Shown here: positions 28,334 through 37,618 of the stretch, in pieces
Layout of the letters: every line of letters starts with the position of its first letter
How positions within the stretch are numbered: position 1 is the stretch's first letter
NCBI RefSeq assembly: GCF_007570835.1
Contig: NZ_SUNC01000001.1
Location: 1,612,001-1,676,000 of the forward strand
DNA length: 64,000 nucleotides
From: Croceicoccus sediminis
GTDB taxonomy: Bacteria > Pseudomonadota > Alphaproteobacteria > Sphingomonadales > Sphingomonadaceae
Direction of reading: 5' to 3'
Position numbers and translations under genes: made by a program
The notes under the pieces: generated by a model
The model's database searches: none
What the model was told of the DNA's origin: nothing
What the model saw: only the letters and a program-made list of their open reading frames with translations

Positions 28334-29023
28334 ATGGCGGATGGCCTCGACATCCTGCACATCGAAGACGATTCACGCACCGCGTCGGACCTGCAACAAC
28401 TGGTCCGCGCCACGGGTGATCGCATCACCTGGGAAGCGAACGGCGCCGACGGCCTTCGCCGCGCCGGGATCGGCGATTTCGACGTCATCATTCTTGATCG
28501 CATGTTGCCCGATATCGACGGGCTGACCGTGGTGAAGCGCATGCGCGAAAGCGGGATCGGCACTCCGGTCCTGATGCTTTCAGCGCTGGGCCGCACGGTC
28601 GACCGGGCCGAAGGGCTGGACGCGGGCGCGGACGATTACCTGGCAAAGCCGTTCGAGGCGACGGAACTGCTCGCCCGCCTGCGCGCCCTGCATCGCCGGG
28701 CGGCGGGCCATGCGCACAGCGCGGTGATCATCCACGGCGTGTTCGAATGTCACGTAAAGGCCCGCACCGCTTTTCGCGGGGACAAGCACTTGGCGCTCAG
28801 CCCCAAGGAGTTCGAGCTTTTCCGATACCTGATGGAAAACGCGGGCGAGGTCGTGACCCGCGAAATGCTGCTGCGCGATGTCTGGAAGATGAGCTTCGAC
28901 CCGCAGACCAATGTCGTCGACGTCAACATCGGCCGCCTTCGCCGCAAGCTGGAGGACGGTTTCAATTCTCCCGCGCTGGAAACCATCTGGGGGACCGGCT
29001 ATCGCCTGCTCGACGGCAAGTGA
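28334..29023 (+). CDS. OmpR/PhoB family response regulator
   Basis: The receiver domain covers residues 1-120 with acidic DILHIEDDSR, phospho-acceptor Asp in VIILDRMLPDIDG and Lys in YLAKPFEATELL. A winged-helix DNA-binding domain follows (LALSPKEFELFRYLMENAGEVVTREMLL, NVVDVNIGRLRRKL). It pairs with the histidine kinase 49 bp downstream. Neither gene's signal or targets can be read from the window. Confidence 0.93.
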   Translation: MADGLDILHIEDDSRTASDLQQLVRATGDRITWEANGADGLRRAGIGDFDVIILDRMLPDIDGLTVVKRMRESGIGTPVLMLSALGRTVDRAEGLDAGADDYLAKPFEATELLARLRALHRRAAGHAHSAVIIHGVFECHVKARTAFRGDKHLALSPKEFELFRYLMENAGEVVTREMLLRDVWKMSFDPQTNVVDVNIGRLRRKLEDGFNSPALETIWGTGYRLLDGK

Positions 29024-29072
29024 TCGCGCCTGACGGCGTGACCCGCCCGTCGCTTGCGGGGGATAGCGTGGC

Positions 29073-30440
29073 GTGACCCAGGTCAGACTGTTCGATTCGA
29101 TCTTCACCAGGCTTGTCGCCTGGTCGATCGCGGTCTGCATCGTCGTCGTGCTGGTGCTGGGCGCGCTGGTCGGTGCGAAATTCGAACAGCTTTCCACCGC
29201 GACGCAGGAAGCGGCCGTCAACGCCGACGTCGCGACCCTAGCAGAAGCCTATCGCGCGAACGGCGTCACCGGCCTTGGCCGCCGCATCAACGAACGCCTC
29301 GCCTTCAGCGCTCCTGCGGGTGCGGCACCCCACTACCTCCTCGTTGACGCCGACGGCGCGACTGTCACCGGCAACGTGCCCGCCTGGCCCGAAGCGATGG
29401 AGATCGGCGAAGAACCGACTCCCATGGTCCTGTCAGACGGCACACGGGTCTATGCCCGCGCGCTGATGCTGGCCGAGGGCAAGCTGTTCGTGGCGCGCGA
29501 ATCCAGCCTCGACGAAATGATCCTGAACGAGATCGGCTTCGCCTTCGTCGCGGGCGGCCTGTTCGTCGTTTTCGCCGTGGGCGTTGCCGGTCGGATCACC
29601 ACCGCGCGCCTGTCCCGCCGCGTGGACCACATCATCGAGGCCTTTCAGAACCCCGATGAAAGACGGCTCGAACGGCTGAGCAAGGACCGCAAGGCCGAGG
29701 ACGAGATCGGCGAGCTGACCCGGCGGACGAGCGAGACGCTGACCCGGCTCAACCATCTCGTCGATTCGCAGCGCGAGACGACCGACCTGATCGCCCACGA
29801 GATGCGCACGCCGCTGATGCATCTCGACAGCCGCATTCTCAAATCGCTCAAGACCGCGCCCGACGACACCACGGCACAGGGGTTGAGCGAGGCGCGGGCC
29901 GACATTCGCGGCGTGATCACCATGCTCGAATCGCTGCTCGACATCTCGCACAGCGAAGCACACCGCGGCGATCCGCGCGGCCTTCACCCGGTGGACCTGT
30001 CGGACCTGCTTCAGCACGTGGCGGAAATCTACGAGGCGAGCGCGGAGGAGACCGGCCACCATTTCGAGTGGGACATCGCCCCCAACATCACCTTTCCGGG
30101 CGAGGAGATGCAACTCACCCGCCTCGTCACCAACCTGCTCGACAATGCGTTCAAGTACGTGCCCACGGGCGGAACCGTGATCCTTTCCCTGGCAGAGGGG
30201 CCGGAAATCACCGTGTCCGACACCGGGCCCGGCATCCCGCCGGAGGACCGCGACGCGATCTTCGACCGCTTTCGCCGCGCCAAGGGCAACGACGGCAGCA
30301 GCGGCGGATCGGGTCTCGGCCTCGCGCTTGCCCGCGCCATCGCGCGCCGCCACGGGCTCGACATCCGGCTGAAACCGACGCTGCGCGGTGCGACTTTCAT
30401 TGTCGGGCGCGAGAAGGAAAACGGCGAAAACGTTTCTTGA
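29073..30440 (+). CDS. Sensor histidine kinase
   Basis: The 455-residue kinase has two membrane spans (about residues 15-34 and 150-172) enclosing a periplasmic sensor of about 115 residues, then a HAMP-like linker, the H-box DLIAHEMRTPLMHLDSRI and a HATPase domain with N-box NLLDNAFKYVP, G1 DTGPGIP and G2 SGLGLALARAI. The GTG at 29073 is the likely start. It is probably co-transcribed with the response regulator upstream and is convergent with the Lrp gene. Confidence 0.92.
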   Translation: MTQVRLFDSIFTRLVAWSIAVCIVVVLVLGALVGAKFEQLSTATQEAAVNADVATLAEAYRANGVTGLGRRINERLAFSAPAGAAPHYLLVDADGATVTGNVPAWPEAMEIGEEPTPMVLSDGTRVYARALMLAEGKLFVARESSLDEMILNEIGFAFVAGGLFVVFAVGVAGRITTARLSRRVDHIIEAFQNPDERRLERLSKDRKAEDEIGELTRRTSETLTRLNHLVDSQRETTDLIAHEMRTPLMHLDSRILKSLKTAPDDTTAQGLSEARADIRGVITMLESLLDISHSEAHRGDPRGLHPVDLSDLLQHVAEIYEASAEETGHHFEWDIAPNITFPGEEMQLTRLVTNLLDNAFKYVPTGGTVILSLAEGPEITVSDTGPGIPPEDRDAIFDRFRRAKGNDGSSGGSGLGLALARAIARRHGLDIRLKPTLRGATFIVGREKENGENVS

Positions 30441-30456
30441 TCAGAGGGTAGGCTGA

Positions 30457-30909
30457 TCAGATGGGAAGCCGTGTCGTGACCTTGACCCGGCGCAGCGCAA
30501 AGCTGGAATTGACCGCGGCCACCCCCGGCATGTGGACCAGCTCTTTCTTCAGGAAACGCTCGTACTCCTCGATCGAACCGGCGACGACACGCAGCAGGTA
30601 GTCGCTGTCCCCGCCGACCAGGAAACATTCGACGATATGCGGATGGCCTTCCACCGCATTGGCAAAGGTTTCCAGCGTATCCTCGTCGTGCCGGGTCAGG
30701 CGCACATTGGCGAAAACGTCCACGCCAAGGCCGACCTTGCGCTGGTCCAGCACGATTTCGCGGCTGGCGATCACGCCGTCTTCTTCCAGCTTCTTCAGCC
30801 GCCGCCAGCATGGCGTGTGCGACAGGCCGATCTTGTCGGCCAGCGCGTTGATCGAAAGCTCAGGCTCTGCTTGCAGGGTGCGCAGGATTTTCCAGTCGGT
30901 GTCGTCCAT
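30457..30909 (-). CDS. Lrp/AsnC family transcriptional regulator
   Basis: The protein (about 150 residues) has the Lrp helix-turn-helix (MDDTDWKILRTLQAEPELSINALADKIGLSHTPCWRRLKKL) and a C-terminal RAM ligand-binding domain (GHPHIVECFLVGGDSDYLLRVV). Lrp-type proteins often sense amino acids and control their catabolism. It is divergent from the branched-chain 2-oxoacid dehydrogenase operon, so control of that operon is likely. The ATG at 30909 is preferred as the family begins LDxxDxxIL; an ATG at 30930 is seven codons upstream. Confidence 0.9.
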   Translation of the reverse strand: MDDTDWKILRTLQAEPELSINALADKIGLSHTPCWRRLKKLEEDGVIASREIVLDQRKVGLGVDVFANVRLTRHDEDTLETFANAVEGHPHIVECFLVGGDSDYLLRVVAGSIEEYERFLKKELVHMPGVAAVNSSFALRRVKVTTRLPI

Positions 30910-30966
30910 GCCATTTCGCAATTGCATCATTTGGGAAAATGAATCTTATCCCAGGGACGCATAAAA

Positions 30967-31020
30967 AGGAAATTCTTCCTAACAGACCCTTTGACAGGCC
31001 AGATTCAGGGAAAACATTCC
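30967..31020 (+). promoter_or_regulatory. Two phased palindromes, candidate Lrp operators
   Basis: AGGAA-ATTC-TTCCT at 30967-30980 is a perfect 14-bp palindrome form, and GGAA-AACA-TTCC at 31009-31020 repeats its core. Their centres are 41 bp apart, about four helical turns, as expected for cooperative binding by an Lrp-type octamer. A TTGACA (30991-30996) lies between them and a TACAAT (31034-31039) just downstream, though these two are too far apart to be one promoter. A third looser repeat TGGGA-N12-TCCCA spans 30932-30953. Confidence 0.5.
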
Positions 31021-31078
31021 TCTACATCTGCGTTACAATGGGGCGAGCGGCAAAAGCCCGCCGCGAGAGGATGCCAGC

Positions 31079-32335
31079 GTGACGAAATCGAACCTTCCCC
31101 GCCTAGAGCTTCACATCCCGGAGCCGCCTGCCCGTCCCGATACGGAAGTCAGCTTCACGCACGTCAATCGCGGAGAGGCAGGCGCCGTGCGCCGCCCCGA
31201 CATTGCAGAGCATGAAAGCAACATGCGCGATCTGCCTTACGAGCTGATCCGCGTGCTGGACGACGATGACAAAGCCGTCGGCCCATGGGACCCGAAGCTC
31301 TCGCCCGAAACGCTGATCAAGGGCCTTCGCGCGATGGTCCTGACCCGCATGTTCGACGAGCGCCTGTTCCGCGCCCACCGCCAGGGGAAGACCAGCTTCT
31401 ACATGAAGTCCACCGGCGAGGAGGCCATTGCCGCCGCGCAGTCGCTGGCGCTGGACAAGGGGGACATGTTCTTTCCCACCTATCGCGCATCGGCATGGCT
31501 GCACGCGCGCAATTATCCGCTGACCACGATGTGCAACCAGATTTTCTCCAACGCGGAAGACCCGCTGGCGGGCAAGCAGTTGCCGATCCTCTATTCGGCG
31601 CGCGATTATGATTTCTATTCGATCTCAGGCAACCTGGGCGTCCGCTTCGTCCATGCCGTGGGCTGGGCGATGGCGTCGGCCTACAAGAACGACACCAAGA
31701 TTTCCCTCGCCTATGTCGGTGATGGCACGACGGCCGAAGGCGATTTTCACGAAGCGATGACGTTTGCCGCCGCCTACCGCGCGCCGACGATCCTGTGCGT
31801 GACCAACAACCAGTACGCGATTTCCAGCTTTGCCGGTTTCGCCGCGCCAGAACGCCTGCCGTTCGCGGCCAAGGCGCTGGCCTATGGCTTCCCCGGCCTC
31901 AAGGTCGACGGCAACGATTTCCTCGCCGTCTGGGGCGCGACGCAGTGGGCCGCCGAACGCGCGCGCACCAACAACGGCCCGACCCTGATCGAATTCTACA
32001 CCTACCGCGCCGAGGGGCACTCCACTTCCGACGATCCCAGCGCCTATCGCCCCAAGGACGAGGCGAAGCACTGGCCGCTGGGCGATCCGGTCGAGCGTCT
32101 GAAGGACCATCTTATCGCGCTTGGCGCATGGGACGAGGAGCGCCACGCCGCATTGGAAGCCGAACTCAAGGAAAAGGTCAAAGTCGCCGTCAAGGAGGCC
32201 GAGGCCATCGGCACGCTGGGCCAGTCGAAGCCCCCGATCGAGGAAATGTTCGAGGACGTCTTCGCCGAAAAGGACTGGCGCCTGAAGGAACAGCTGCGCG
32301 AGCTGAAGCATCGCCGCGCCGGAGAAGGCGCATGA
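31079..32335 (+). CDS. bkdA1: Branched-chain 2-oxoacid dehydrogenase E1 alpha subunit
   Basis: This TPP-dependent subunit decarboxylates branched-chain 2-oxoacids from valine, leucine and isoleucine. The TPP motif is GDGTTAEGDFHEAM ending in CVTNN, and the phosphorylation-loop-like region is YRAEGHSTSDDPSAYRP. The 418-residue length and the N-terminal extension (MTKSNLPRLELHIPEPPARP) are typical of BCKDH E1 alpha rather than pyruvate dehydrogenase. Translation starts at a GTG. The next gene overlaps it by ATGA. Confidence 0.93.
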   Translation: MTKSNLPRLELHIPEPPARPDTEVSFTHVNRGEAGAVRRPDIAEHESNMRDLPYELIRVLDDDDKAVGPWDPKLSPETLIKGLRAMVLTRMFDERLFRAHRQGKTSFYMKSTGEEAIAAAQSLALDKGDMFFPTYRASAWLHARNYPLTTMCNQIFSNAEDPLAGKQLPILYSARDYDFYSISGNLGVRFVHAVGWAMASAYKNDTKISLAYVGDGTTAEGDFHEAMTFAAAYRAPTILCVTNNQYAISSFAGFAAPERLPFAAKALAYGFPGLKVDGNDFLAVWGATQWAAERARTNNGPTLIEFYTYRAEGHSTSDDPSAYRPKDEAKHWPLGDPVERLKDHLIALGAWDEERHAALEAELKEKVKVAVKEAEAIGTLGQSKPPIEEMFEDVFAEKDWRLKEQLRELKHRRAGEGA

Positions 32336-33387
32336 CCGAGACCCAGAACCAGACCATGACCGAGACAAAGCGCATGAACATGATCCAGGCGCTGAACAGC
32401 GCGCTGGACGTGAAGATGAGCCAGGACGAGGACGTTCTCGTCTTTGGTGAGGACGTCGGCTATTTCGGCGGCGTCTTCCGCGTGACCGAGGGGCTGCAGG
32501 CCAAGCACGGGCTGAAACGCTGTTTCGATGCGCCGCTGACCGAAGGCGGCATCATCGGCAGCGCCATCGGCATGGCGGCATACGGGTTGAAACCCGTGCC
32601 GGAAATCCAGTTCGCAGACTATATCCTGCCCGCGTACGACCAGCTCGTGTCCGAAGCGGCGCGCCTGCGCTATCGCTCGAACGGCGAATTCTGCTCGCCG
32701 GTCACGGTCCGAACACCCTATGGCGGCGGCATCTTCGGCGGCCAGACCCACAGCCAGAGCCCGGAGGCGCTGTTCGCCCACGTGACGGGCCTGAAAACGG
32801 TGATCCCTTCGAACCCTTACGATGCCAAGGGGATGCTCATCGCCTCGATCGAGTGCGAGGACCCGGTCATCTTCCTTGAGCCCAAGCGCCTTTACAACGG
32901 CCCGTTCTACGGCCGCCCGGACGACGAGCTGAAGACTTGGGCCAATTCGGGCCTTGCCACTGCCGACGTGCCCGTGGGTCATTACGAAGTCCCGCTGGGC
33001 CGCGCCTCGCTGGTGCGCGAAGGCAGCGAAGTGACCGTGCTGGCCTATGGCACGATGGTCCACGTGGCAGAGGCGGGCATCGCCGACGCCGGTGTCGATG
33101 CCGAACTGCTCGACTTACGCTCCATCGTCCCGCTCGACATCGATGCGATCACCGCTTCGGTGCGCAAGACGGGCCGCTGCGTCATCCTGCACGAGGCGAC
33201 CCGATTTGGCGGCTTCGGCGGAGAGCTTTCCGCGCTCGTCCAGGAACGCTGCTTCGACTACTTGCGCGCGCCGATCGAACGCGTCGCCGGTTACGACATG
33301 CCCTACCCCCACGCCTTCGAATGGGATTACTTCCCCGGGCCGATCCGGCTTGCCGAGGCGATCAAGAAAGCCGTGGAGTACCGCTGA
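32332..33387 (+). CDS. bkdA2: Branched-chain 2-oxoacid dehydrogenase E1 beta subunit
   Basis: The 351-residue beta subunit completes the E1 heterotetramer. It has the transketolase pyrimidine domain (VLVFGEDVGYFGGVFRVTEGL, FDAPLTEGGIIGSAIGMA, FADYILPAYDQLVSEAAR) and the C-terminal domain with LLDLRSIVPLDIDAI and HEATRFGGFGGEL. It overlaps E1 alpha by ATGA and E2 by TGATG, so the three subunits are translationally coupled for balanced assembly. Confidence 0.93.
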   Translation: MTETQNQTMTETKRMNMIQALNSALDVKMSQDEDVLVFGEDVGYFGGVFRVTEGLQAKHGLKRCFDAPLTEGGIIGSAIGMAAYGLKPVPEIQFADYILPAYDQLVSEAARLRYRSNGEFCSPVTVRTPYGGGIFGGQTHSQSPEALFAHVTGLKTVIPSNPYDAKGMLIASIECEDPVIFLEPKRLYNGPFYGRPDDELKTWANSGLATADVPVGHYEVPLGRASLVREGSEVTVLAYGTMVHVAEAGIADAGVDAELLDLRSIVPLDIDAITASVRKTGRCVILHEATRFGGFGGELSALVQERCFDYLRAPIERVAGYDMPYPHAFEWDYFPGPIRLAEAIKKAVEYR

Positions 33388-34670
33388 TGGGTACGTACAA
33401 GTTCCGCCTGCCCGACATCGGTGAAGGTGTCGCCGAAGCAGAAGTCACCGCATGGCACGTGAAAGTCGGCGATCGGATCGAGGAAGACGATCCCCTCTGC
33501 GACGTCATGACCGACAAGGCGACGGTCGACATGACCAGCCCGGTCGGCGGCACGATCAGTGCGCTGCACGGCGAAGTGGGCGAGATGAAGCCCGTCGGCT
33601 CGGTCCTGGTCGAGCTTGAGGTCGAGGGAGACGGCAACTCGGTAGACGAAGTGCCCGCCCCGGCCACCGCCCCGAACGAAGCGCCCGAAGGCCCGACCCC
33701 GCCGCCTGCCGAAGACAAGGCTGCTGCGCCCACGCCTGCTCCGGCAGCCCCCAAGCCTGCACCTGCACCCGCGGCGCGCCGCCCTGCACCCGCGCCGACC
33801 GGCGAAGTCGATCACGCCGGTTTCCCGCTGGCCGCCCCTGCCACGCGCCGCCGTGCGGCGAAGCTGGGCATCGATCTTGCCAAAGTGCCCGGCACCGGCC
33901 GCAACGGCCGTGTTACGCCCGACGACATCGAGAATTATCTCGGCGGCGGCGACCCGCGTTACGCCACGCGCGGCGGTGTCGAGGAGATCAAGGTCATCGG
34001 CCTCAGGCGCAAGATTTCGGAGCGGATGGAGGAAACCTGGCGCCGCATCCCGCACATTACCTACGTCGAGGAATTCGACGTCACCGCGCTCGAAGACTTG
34101 CGCGCCGTGCTCAACGCCTCGCGCGAAGAGGGTCAGCCCAAGCTCACTTTCCTGCCGTTCCTCGTGCGCGCCATCGTCAAGACGGTGCCCGATTTCCCGC
34201 ACATCAACGCGCATTACGACGACGATACCGGCGTCCTGCGCCAGCACGGTGCGGTCCATGTCGGCATCGCCACGGCAACGCCAGCGGGCCTGATGGTCCC
34301 TGTCGTGCGCCATGCCGAACAGATGGACGCATGGGCCACCGCCGATGAAATCACCCGCCTGTCCAAGGCCGCGCGCGATGGCGGGGCCAGCCGCGAGGAG
34401 CTTTCCGGCTCCACGATCACGATCACTTCGCTCGGCCCGATCGGCGGCGTTGCCACCACGCCGATCATCAATCGCCCCGAAACGGCGATCGTCGGCCCGA
34501 ACAAGATCATCGAGCGTCTGGAACGTCGCAACGGCGAAATCGTGACCCGCAAGATCATGCCGGTTTCCTCCAGCTTCGATCACCGGATCGTCGACGGATA
34601 CGAAGCCGCGCAGTTCATGCAGGCGCTGAAGCGGCTGATCGAAAACCCGGCGCTTCTCTACATGACGTGA
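33387..34670 (+). CDS. bkdB: Branched-chain 2-oxoacid dehydrogenase E2, lipoamide acyltransferase
   Basis: The 427-residue E2 has one lipoyl domain at residues 3-78 with the lipoyl-lysine motif DKATVDM, an Ala/Pro-rich linker to about residue 140, a peripheral-subunit-binding domain (AATRRRAAKLGIDLAKVPGT then GRVTPDDIENY) and a catalytic domain ending with SSFDHRIVDGYEAAQF, which holds the active-site His and Asp. The dihydrolipoamide dehydrogenase (E3) gene is not in the operon or elsewhere in this window. Confidence 0.93.
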   Translation: MGTYKFRLPDIGEGVAEAEVTAWHVKVGDRIEEDDPLCDVMTDKATVDMTSPVGGTISALHGEVGEMKPVGSVLVELEVEGDGNSVDEVPAPATAPNEAPEGPTPPPAEDKAAAPTPAPAAPKPAPAPAARRPAPAPTGEVDHAGFPLAAPATRRRAAKLGIDLAKVPGTGRNGRVTPDDIENYLGGGDPRYATRGGVEEIKVIGLRRKISERMEETWRRIPHITYVEEFDVTALEDLRAVLNASREEGQPKLTFLPFLVRAIVKTVPDFPHINAHYDDDTGVLRQHGAVHVGIATATPAGLMVPVVRHAEQMDAWATADEITRLSKAARDGGASREELSGSTITITSLGPIGGVATTPIINRPETAIVGPNKIIERLERRNGEIVTRKIMPVSSSFDHRIVDGYEAAQFMQALKRLIENPALLYMT

Positions 34671-34767
34671 GGTTGCCCGAACGCGGCTTTCCCAACCGAC
34701 ACTTTCCAAAACGGAATGGTCACGCTAGGGGCCGTGGCTTCCAGTCAAAGGGAGCCGCGTACCCATC

Positions 34768-35460
34768 ATGTCCGCCACCAACCTGATCCTCGTCCGCCAC
34801 GGCCAGTCGCAGTGGAACCTGGAAAACCGTTTTACCGGATGGTGGGACGTCGACCTCACCGAAAAGGGCGAGGTCGAGGCCAAGGCAGCCGGTGAGCTTC
34901 TGGCCGCCAAGGGCATGCTTCCCGACGTTGCCTTCACCTCGTTCCAGACCCGCGCGATCCGCACGCTGCACTTTGCGCTCTATGCCGCGAACCGCCTGTG
35001 GATTCCCGAAACCAAGGACTGGCGTTTGAACGAGCGTCACTATGGCGGGCTGACCGGCCTCGACAAGCAGGAAACCCGCGAAAAGCACGGCGACGATCAG
35101 GTCCACATCTGGCGCCGCAGCTTCGACACGCCGCCCCCCGTCATGGACAAGGGCAGCACCTTCGACCTGTCGGCGGACCCGCGCTATGCCGGGATCGACG
35201 TGCCGATGACCGAAAGCCTGAAGGACACCATCGCGCGCGTGCTTCCCTATTACCAGGCGGAGATCGAGCCGGTCCTCGCATCGGGCAAGACGGTCATCGT
35301 CTCGGCCCACGGCAATTCGCTGCGCGCCCTGGTAAAGCACCTGTCGGGCATTTCGGACGATGAAATCACCGGTCTTGAAATCCCGACCGGCCAGCCGATC
35401 GTCTATCCGTTCGAAGGCGGCAAGCCGTCGGGCGAACGCTATTACCTCTCGGACGCCTGA
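34768..35460 (+). CDS. gpmA: 2,3-bisphosphoglycerate-dependent phosphoglycerate mutase
   Basis: GpmA interconverts 3- and 2-phosphoglycerate in glycolysis and gluconeogenesis. The catalytic His lies in [10 protein letters not shown] at residues 8-17, followed by the RAIRTL and [12 protein letters not shown] motifs and the second catalytic His in [15 protein letters not shown]. The 230-residue length is normal. purE follows 13 bp later, so they may share a transcript. Confidence 0.96.
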   Translation: MSATNLILVRHGQSQWNLENRFTGWWDVDLTEKGEVEAKAAGELLAAKGMLPDVAFTSFQTRAIRTLHFALYAANRLWIPETKDWRLNERHYGGLTGLDKQETREKHGDDQVHIWRRSFDTPPPVMDKGSTFDLSADPRYAGIDVPMTESLKDTIARVLPYYQAEIEPVLASGKTVIVSAHGNSLRALVKHLSGISDDEITGLEIPTGQPIVYPFEGGKPSGERYYLSDA

Positions 35461-35473
35461 GGAGACAACAGCG

Positions 35474-35962
35474 ATGAGCGCACCTGTCGCGATCGTCATG
35501 GGCAGCCAGTCCGACTGGCCCACCATGCGCCATGCCCGTGATGTCCTGGCCGATCTTGGCGTCGAAACCGACTGCCGGATCGTGTCGGCCCACCGCACGC
35601 CCGAACGCATGTTCGATTTCGCCAAGGGCGCGGCCGATGCCGGATTCAAGGTCGTGATCGCAGGTGCCGGCGGCGCGGCGCATCTGCCGGGCATGATCGC
35701 GTCGATGACGCACTTGCCCGTGCTGGGCGTGCCGGTGAAGTCGAAGGCGCTTTCGGGCAACGATTCGCTGCTCTCCATCGTCCAGATGCCGGGCGGCGTT
35801 CCGGTCGGCACGCTGGCCATCGGCGATGCCGGCGCGAAGAACGCAGGGCTTCTGGCCGCATCCATTCTTGCCACCAACGACGATGCCTTGGCCCAGCGGC
35901 TGAAGGCATGGCGCGCCGCGCAAAGCGACAGCGTCGCCGAGCGCCCCTCCGACGAGGCCTGA
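35474..35962 (+). CDS. purE: N5-carboxyaminoimidazole ribonucleotide mutase
   Basis: Class I PurE moves the carboxyl group of N5-CAIR to form CAIR in purine synthesis. The motifs [19 protein letters not shown] and [15 protein letters not shown] are present and the length is 162 residues. The ATG at 35474 is preceded by GGAGAC. It is followed by its partner purK after 16 bp. Confidence 0.96.
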   Translation: MSAPVAIVMGSQSDWPTMRHARDVLADLGVETDCRIVSAHRTPERMFDFAKGAADAGFKVVIAGAGGAAHLPGMIASMTHLPVLGVPVKSKALSGNDSLLSIVQMPGGVPVGTLAIGDAGAKNAGLLAASILATNDDALAQRLKAWRAAQSDSVAERPSDEA

Positions 35963-35978
35963 AGAAAGACATTTTGAG

Positions 35979-37064
35979 ATGAGCGACAAGCCGGTCATCC
36001 CACCGGGCAGCACGATCGGTATCCTGGGCGGCGGACAGCTGGGCCGGATGATGGCGATGGCCGCGGCGCAGCTGGGCTATCGCTGCCACATCTTCGCGCC
36101 CGAAGACCACAGCGTCGCCGCCGAAGTCTCGGCCGCCTTCACCAAGGCCTCGTTCGAGGACGAAAGCGCGCTGGCAGCCTTTGCCGCCGATTGCGACGTC
36201 GTGACTTACGAGTTCGAGAACGTGCCCGTCGCGCCGCTGGCCGCGCTGGGCGACGTGCCGCTGCGCGCTCCTTCGCGCGCACTGGAAATCGCGCAGGACC
36301 GGCTGGCCGAAAAGGATTTCGTAACCGATCTGGGCGGCACGCCCGCACCCTATTTCACGTTGGAAGACGAAGCCGGACTTTGCGCCGCGATCGAGAAGAT
36401 CGGCACCCCCGGCATCCTCAAGACCCGCCGCGACGGATACGACGGCAAGGGTCAGTGGCGCATCAAGCGGCCAAGCGATGCGGAAGAACTGACCGTTCCG
36501 CCCCTGCCGCTGATCTACGAAGGGTTCGTGACGTTCGAGGCGGAGTTTTCCGTGATCCTCGTGCGTGCGCTCGACGGGCAAATCCGTTTCTGGGACAGCG
36601 CGCGCAACGACCATTCGGGCGGCATCCTGTCACGCTCCACCGTGCCGGGCGGCGACATCGTGGAAGCGCAAGTGCCCGAAGCCCGCGAGCTTGCCGCCAA
36701 GGTCGCGCAGGCGCTGGACTATGTCGGTGTCCTCACGCTCGAATTCTTCGCCACCGCCGATGGCCCCGTGTTCAACGAAATGGCACCGCGCGTGCACAAT
36801 TCGGGGCACTGGACGATCGAGGGGGCGACCACCAGCCAGTTCGAAAACCACGTCCGCGCCATCTGCGGATTGCCGCTGGGCGATTGCGGATTGCGCGTTC
36901 CGGGCGCGGTCATGGACAATCTTGTCGGCACCACTGCACAAGAATGCCTTCCCGTGCTTGACGATCCGAGCGCACACCTGCACCTCTACGGGAAGGGAGA
37001 GGCGCGCGAGGGGCGCAAGATGGGTCATGTGACCCGCCTGATCCTGCATGAGGAAACCGAATGA
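35979..37064 (+). CDS. purK: N5-carboxyaminoimidazole ribonucleotide synthase
   Basis: PurK uses ATP and bicarbonate to carboxylate aminoimidazole ribonucleotide, the step before PurE. The 361-residue ATP-grasp protein has GILGGGQLGRMMAMAA at the start, GILKTRRDGYDGKGQWRI in the ATP-binding region and EMAPRVHNSGHWTIEG near the active site. It overlaps folA by ATGA. Confidence 0.96.
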   Translation: MSDKPVIPPGSTIGILGGGQLGRMMAMAAAQLGYRCHIFAPEDHSVAAEVSAAFTKASFEDESALAAFAADCDVVTYEFENVPVAPLAALGDVPLRAPSRALEIAQDRLAEKDFVTDLGGTPAPYFTLEDEAGLCAAIEKIGTPGILKTRRDGYDGKGQWRIKRPSDAEELTVPPLPLIYEGFVTFEAEFSVILVRALDGQIRFWDSARNDHSGGILSRSTVPGGDIVEAQVPEARELAAKVAQALDYVGVLTLEFFATADGPVFNEMAPRVHNSGHWTIEGATTSQFENHVRAICGLPLGDCGLRVPGAVMDNLVGTTAQECLPVLDDPSAHLHLYGKGEAREGRKMGHVTRLILHEETE

Positions 37065-37582
37065 AGGGGCCGGAACTGTTCATCGTCGTCGCGCGGGCTG
37101 CCAATGGCACCATCGGCGCCGACAATCGCCTGCCCTGGCACATTCCGGCCGACCTTGCCCATTTCAAGCGCCTGACCATGGGTGCCCCGATGATCATGGG
37201 GCGCAAGACGTTCGAATCGCTGCCGGGCACGTTGCCGGGCCGCCGCCACATCGTGCTGACCCGCAATCCCGAATGGATGCCGCCCAAAAGCGACGAGGAT
37301 GATGACGAGGACGAGGACATCGAAGTCGCAGTCAGCCTTGACGATGCGATGCACCGTGCCAACGGCGCGCGGATCGCGGTGATCGGCGGGGCAGCCGTCT
37401 TTGCAGAAGCCCTGCCCCGCGCCCGCCGGATCGAGCTGACCGAGATTCACCGTGACTATGACGGCGATGTCGCCATGCCCGCAATCGATCCTGCCGAGTG
37501 GGAGGAGATCGCGCGCGAGGATCATCCCGAGAGCGGCAAGCACCCGGCTTTCAGCTTCGTCACCCTGCGACGCAAGGGTTGA
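37061..37582 (+). CDS. folA: Dihydrofolate reductase with an acidic insert
   Basis: DHFR reduces dihydrofolate with NADPH. Typical segments are VVARAANGTIGADNRLPWHIPADLAHF, MGAPMIMGRKTFESLPGTLPGRRHIVLTR and the late IGGAAVFAEALPRA. At 173 residues it is slightly long, because a run of nearly pure acidic residues (SDEDDDEDEDIEV, about residues 82-94) sits in the loop after the second NADPH-binding strand. The insert should be surface exposed and need not affect catalysis. Confidence 0.94.
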   Translation: MKGPELFIVVARAANGTIGADNRLPWHIPADLAHFKRLTMGAPMIMGRKTFESLPGTLPGRRHIVLTRNPEWMPPKSDEDDDEDEDIEVAVSLDDAMHRANGARIAVIGGAAVFAEALPRARRIELTEIHRDYDGDVAMPAIDPAEWEEIAREDHPESGKHPAFSFVTLRRKG

Positions 37583-37618
37583 GGATCGGATTACCCGGGG
37601 CCTAAGGCCAAGCCAACG

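Noticed and set aside
30991-31039. TTGACA and TACAAT upstream of the bkd operon as one sigma-70 promoter
   Set aside because: They are 37 bp apart, more than twice the working spacing, so they cannot form one promoter.
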